7,987 nt of DNA from CAWDLX01 sp046728155 (GTDB taxonomy: Bacteria > Actinomycetota > Actinomycetes > Mycobacteriales > Micromonosporaceae): NCBI GenBank assembly GCA_046728155.1, contig JBKPDY010000053.1, positions 1 to 7,987 of the forward strand, written 5' to 3'. The notes beneath the pieces were generated by a model that searched no databases, was not told the DNA's origin, and saw nothing but the letters and a program-made list of their open reading frames with translations. Below are positions 5,973 to 7,987 of this stretch, in pieces. The first letter of the stretch is position 1, and every line of letters begins with the position of its first letter. A program made the position numbers and the translations under genes.

Positions 5973-6473
5973 TCGACGGCGATGGACCTGTTGTGCGGAC
6001 GGTACGCCGGTCGTTGCTCGACCGGGCGGTGCGCGAGCCCTGAGCCGGCCCTGCGCCACCGGCGGATGGTCGTGGTCATCACGCTCGTCTCGGCGCGGTA
6101 CTGCTGGGCGTCTCCCTGCACGCCCGCCCGGGCGATCTGCGGTTCCTGGGGCTGGCAACAGTTTTGGCTGCCATCTGGGCCGGCGGCGGCCTGCTGTCCG
6201 GACCCGCTGCACCTGGGCTACATCACCGGCAGGGCGGCAATCACCGGCCGGTTCTGGCTCCTTTTGTCATCGGGCTGTGCCTGGGCGGGGTCTTCGTGGC
6301 CGGTGCCCTCCTCGTCCGTGAGGTGCCGCCGTTGCGTGACGATATGGACACCGTGTTGGCGCACGCTGACCACGCAGCGCTGATCCCGTCGCCCTCGTCG
6401 AGGTGGTGAATGCCGTTGCTGAGGAGATGTTCTTTCGCGGAGCCCTCTTCGCGGCTGTCGCCGGGCAATCCAG
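5969..6473 (+). pseudogene. CPBP-family (CAAX-type) intramembrane metalloprotease, frameshifted and truncated
   Basis: Starts with GTG overlapping the stop of the SDR gene. Reading across frames reconstructs a membrane protein: VRTVRRSLLDRAV, then EPALRHRRMVVVITLV, then GAVLLGVSLHARPGDLRF, LATVLAAIWAGGGLLSG, LHLGYITG, GGNHRPVLAPFVIGLCLGG and AGALLVREVPPLRD. It ends with VVNAVAEEMFFRGALF, containing the EExxxR motif (6421-6438) that carries catalytic glutamates in CPBP proteases. Frame changes occur near 6041 (in-frame TGA), 6090, 6206, 6235 and 6387. The later motifs with the metal-binding His residues are missing because the match ends at about 6473, where integrase sequence begins on the other strand. 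It was probably once co-expressed with the SDR gene. Sequencing indels could explain some shifts but not the truncation. Confidence 0.72.
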
Positions 6474-6474
6474 C

Positions 6475-6999
6475 GGTGGTCTCGACGTCGACCCAGCGCA
6501 GTCCGCCGGCCTCGCCGCGGCGCAGGCCAGGTAGTGCGATGAGCCACCACATCGCGTACAGCCGGTCGTCGGCCACAAAGCGGAGGAACCCGGCCAGCAG
6601 TTCAACCGTCCAGACCGCGACCGGGAACCGTTCGCCGGTCTTGTGCCAGTGGCGGACACGGTGCTTGGTCCACACCTGTGCCTGCGGTCGCCGTGGGGTG
6701 GGCAGCTCGACGAACCGTGCCGGGTTGTCCCGGATCAGCCCCTCCCGGATGGCCGCGTTCAATGCCGAGCGCAGCGTGGCGCGGATCCGGTGCAAGGTGG
6801 ACGGTGACGGCAACCGGCCCCACTTCGTCGGAAACCCACCGCGTCGGGCGCGTTCGTGGCGACCGGCCATTGTGGACACCATGCCTTCGAAATACCACGT
6901 GCCATGACCGCACTGGCATAGGCGGGGACATGCCTTCTCCAGGCGCTTCTTCGTCTGCGGATCCCGACATCCGCACAGTTTGAACACATCCACCGCCAT
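6475..6999 (-). pseudogene. Tyrosine recombinase (phage/ICE-type integrase), internally deleted and truncated
   Basis: From ATG 6999 the N-terminus reads VFKLCGCRDPQ, CPRLCQCGHGTWYF and RHERARRGGF, the zinc-ribbon-like start typical of actinobacterial integrases of conjugative elements and prophages. At about residue 60 it jumps directly to LPSPSTLHRIRATLRSALNA, the end of the core-binding domain, so roughly 80-100 residues are missing in frame. The catalytic domain begins (WWLIALPGLRRGEAGGLRW) and includes the box I arginine (R160). Sequence then loses resemblance at about 6475, before the HxxR and Tyr residues. The open frame continues both ways (6241-7164) but those parts are unrelated. 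The enzyme cannot be active. It abuts the truncated CPBP protease end to end. Confidence 0.82.
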
Positions 7000-7229
7000 G
7001 ACGACGTTCCACGCCCGAAACCCTTTCTCCCAGCGCGCGGCGGCGTGGTGCCGCTGTCGCCCCGGTCGAGAGCCAGACCAGTCGGCGGATCCTCGACCCA
7101 GACGTCGGCGAGCGACATGCCGCGGAACGCGACACTCTAGTGCGCCGCAGGGACCACGGGCCATTCCGGCGTCCCGGCGTAGCGGAGTTCGGCCGGTGGC
7201 ATGAGCAATGCTTGAAACCTGTGGACGGG
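7000..7229. other. Region upstream of the integrase remnant, nothing recognised
   Basis: The integrase frame remains open upstream to 7164 and other minus-strand frames exist, but none shows a recognisable excisionase, repressor or other domain. No direct repeat or tRNA 3' end that could be an attachment site was seen. Confidence 0.4.
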
Positions 7230-7253
7230 CTTGGGAAGGCGTACCTTCCCAAG
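7230..7253. repeat. Perfect 10-bp hairpin in the IS256 leader
   Basis: CTTGGGAAGG (7230-7239), loop CGTA, CCTTCCCAAG (7244-7253). It includes the outer part of the candidate left terminal repeat of the IS256-like element. Possible roles are transcription termination protecting the transposase from outside readthrough, or simply the palindromic end of the element. Part of it can pair alternatively with 7303-7313. Confidence 0.6.
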
Positions 7254-7313
7254 GAGTCCGAGTGAAGGAATCAAGCAGGCCGGCGCGTCAACGCGGGTCG
7301 GAAAGGTACGCCT
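7237..7313. repeat. 11-bp inverted repeat pairing the hairpin arm with the transposase ribosome region
   Basis: AGGCGTACCTT (7237-7247) and AAGGTACGCCT (7303-7313) are perfect reverse complements. The second copy ends immediately before the putative GTG start (7314) and contains AAGG, the only ribosome-site-like bases there. Pairing would therefore hide the start, and it excludes the local hairpin at 7230-7253. Confidence 0.5.
7243..7258 (+). repeat. Candidate left terminal inverted repeat
   Basis: ACCTTCCCAAGGAGTC, matching the reverse complement of 7870-7885 except at two positions. It lies about 55 bases before the putative transposase start. Confidence 0.45.
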
Positions 7314-7843
7314 GTGCTCACCGTAGTCACTGACAACGAGCCAACGCCAGCGGGTACGACCGACACACCTGGCCGGCCCGCCACGATCGGCGGGTAGCTG
7401 ATTGACGAGATCGTGCCGGATGGGGCGCGGCGGATGCTCGCCGCCGCGTTGGAGGCCGAGGTCGCCGCCTACATCGCCGCGTACGCCGATCAGTTCGATG
7501 AGCGGGGCCGGCGGTTGGTGGTGCGTAACTGCCGGGCCGAGGCGCGGCGGGTGGTCACCTCGGCAGGTGCGGTGGAGGTGGTCGCACCGCGGGTCAACGA
7601 CAAACGCACCGAGGAGGCGACCGGTGAGCGCAGGCGGTTCGCTTCGGCGATTCTACCGCCGTGGTGCCACAAGTCCCTTGCTCCAAGGCCGCCGGCCTCG
7701 CGATGGCGTTCAAGCTCATCGAAGCGGCGCAGACCCGCTGGCGGGTGGTCAACGCGCCACACCTCGTCGCCCTCGTCCGCCCCGGCGCCCATTTCGACCG
7801 AGGCCAACTCGTCGAACGGCCCTCCGAACCGGTGGCGGCATAG
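7314..7843 (+). pseudogene. IS256-family (mutator-type) transposase, internally deleted
   Basis: N-terminal part from a putative GTG at 7314: an in-frame TAG at 7395-7397, then LIDEIVPDGARRMLAAALEAE, VAAYIAAYAD, RGRRLVVRN, VEVVAPRV, and GERRRFASAILPPW (to about 7664). This is the usual start of IS256-type transposases of actinobacteria. At about 7675 it jumps, in another frame, to SKAAGLAMAFKLIEAAQTRW, then VNAPHLVALVRPGAHF and LVERP, ending at TAG 7841-7843, which is the family's C-terminus. Roughly 240 of about 420 residues are lost, including the whole DDE catalytic core. Amber stop, deletion and frame change each inactivate it. Confidence 0.85.
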
Positions 7844-7869
7844 CAACCACCCAGCCCGCAGAAATGGAC

Positions 7870-7885
7870 GACTTCTCGGGAAGGT
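7870..7885 (-). repeat. Candidate right terminal inverted repeat
   Basis: Reads ACCTTCCCGAGAAGTC on the minus strand, 14 of 16 identical to 7243-7258. It lies 26 bases after the transposase stop and nine bases before the ATG of the next gene, and supplies the GGGAAGG that could serve as that gene's ribosome site. Confidence 0.45.
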
Positions 7886-7893
7886 CAGGCGGC

Positions 7894-7987
7894 ATGGATG
7901 TGCGATACGCGGTGGGATTACCCACCGTAGGCGAATTTGGTGATGTCCGAACACTACTCGAGCTCGCGGTTGCGGCCGAGCGCCATG
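7894..7987 (+). CDS. Luciferase-like (LLM class, probably F420-dependent) monooxygenase, N-terminal part
   Basis: ATG at 7894 opens a frame of 31 codons that runs off the window end. It begins with MDVRYAVGLPTVGEFGD, then RTLLELAVAAERH. This is the first beta strand and first helix of the TIM-barrel luciferase-like fold (family pattern RYAVGLPxVGEFGDxxxLxxLAxxAExHGWDG). Members oxidise or reduce organic substrates with FMNH2 or F420; the substrate is unknown. GGGAAGG (7878-7884) lies nine bases before the ATG and falls inside the IS256 right end. The GTG at 7900 would be an alternative start, giving the more typical VRYAVGLP. Only the N-terminus is visible, so intactness cannot be judged. Confidence 0.75.
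   Translation, partial: MDVRYAVGLPTVGEFGDVRTLLELAVAAERH

Larger units (their letters stand above)
7243..7885 (+). mobile_element. Internally deleted IS256-family element
   Basis: About 640 bp carrying only the 5' and 3' ends of a transposase gene. Candidate terminal inverted repeats are ACCTTCCCAAGGAGTC (7243-7258) and, inverted, 7870-7885 (ACCTTCCCGAGAAGTC when read inward), matching at 14 of 16 positions. IS256-family elements are about 1.3-1.5 kb, so roughly half is missing. No clear 8-9 bp target duplication was found outside these repeats, so the exact ends are uncertain. The element sits directly in front of the LLM monooxygenase gene. Confidence 0.55.

Noticed and set aside
5799..6321. 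Overlapping open frames of 130-150 codons on both strands around the SDR/protease junction
   Set aside because: Arg/Pro-rich compositions with no motif; the supported reading is the SDR gene followed by the frameshifted CPBP gene.
7000..7164. N-terminal extension of the integrase up to an ATG at 7164
   Set aside because: No similarity to integrase N-termini; family resemblance starts only at VFKLCGC just after the ATG at 6999.
1..7987. CRISPR arrays, tRNA or rRNA genes
   Set aside because: No regularly spaced direct repeats and no TPsiC-arm or rRNA-like conserved stretches were seen on either strand.

Overview
The base composition is high-GC with strong G/C preference at third codon positions, GTG starts, ATGA/GTGA stop-start overlaps and a GTTT-N16-GGGTAT promoter. 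Together with protein types such as MEDS-STAS regulators, RsbW-like ATPases, DUF6131 and F420-type luciferase-like monooxygenases, this points to an actinomycete (Streptomyces/Micromonospora/Frankia-like). No database search was possible, so every family name comes from reading motifs.

Layout. (1) 11-2006 is an intact regulatory block. A leftward STAS anti-anti-sigma factor has its own sigma-B/F-like promoter. Divergent from it are two translationally coupled rightward genes, a MEDS-STAS sensor protein and an RsbW/SpoIIAB-like GHKL ATPase. These read as a partner-switching (anti-sigma / anti-anti-sigma) module; no sigma factor gene is present in the window. (2) 2124-3371 is the 5' part of a group II intron inserted after about 13 codons of a lost gene. 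Its 5' end (GTGCGCC) and exon-binding sites EBS1 and EBS2 are perfectly complementary to the upstream exon. Its reverse transcriptase is cut off after the first catalytic Asp, and domains V/VI are absent. (3) 3372-3753 holds two facing fragments of IS1380-type transposases. (4) 3775-3930 encodes an intact 51-aa DUF6131-type membrane protein, leftward. (5) 3931-4493 shows no supportable gene. (6) 4494-4870 holds decayed coding sequence ending in a hemerythrin (HHE) remnant. This remnant lies in the same open frame as the next gene and creates a false 420-aa chimera. (7) 5070-5972 encodes an intact YbjT-like NAD(P)-binding atypical SDR, coupled by GTGA to a CPBP (CAAX-type) membrane protease. 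That protease is a pseudogene with several frameshifts and is cut at about 6473. (8) 6475-6999, leftward, is a tyrosine recombinase missing an internal block and its catalytic C-terminus. (9) 7243-7885 is an internally deleted IS256-family element with candidate terminal repeats and a hairpin-rich leader. (10) 7894 to the window end is the start of a luciferase-like monooxygenase gene.

Functionally, only the partner-switching module, the DUF6131 gene, the SDR gene and the LLM gene look alive. Most of the rest is a graveyard of at least four classes of mobile element that have truncated each other and neighbouring genes. I did not find a convincing new defence or biosynthetic system. The most interesting live unit is the MEDS-STAS/ATPase/STAS module, because the STAS domain of the fusion lacks the phosphorylatable residue while the stand-alone STAS protein keeps it. 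The most exact structural find is the intron's exon-binding geometry.
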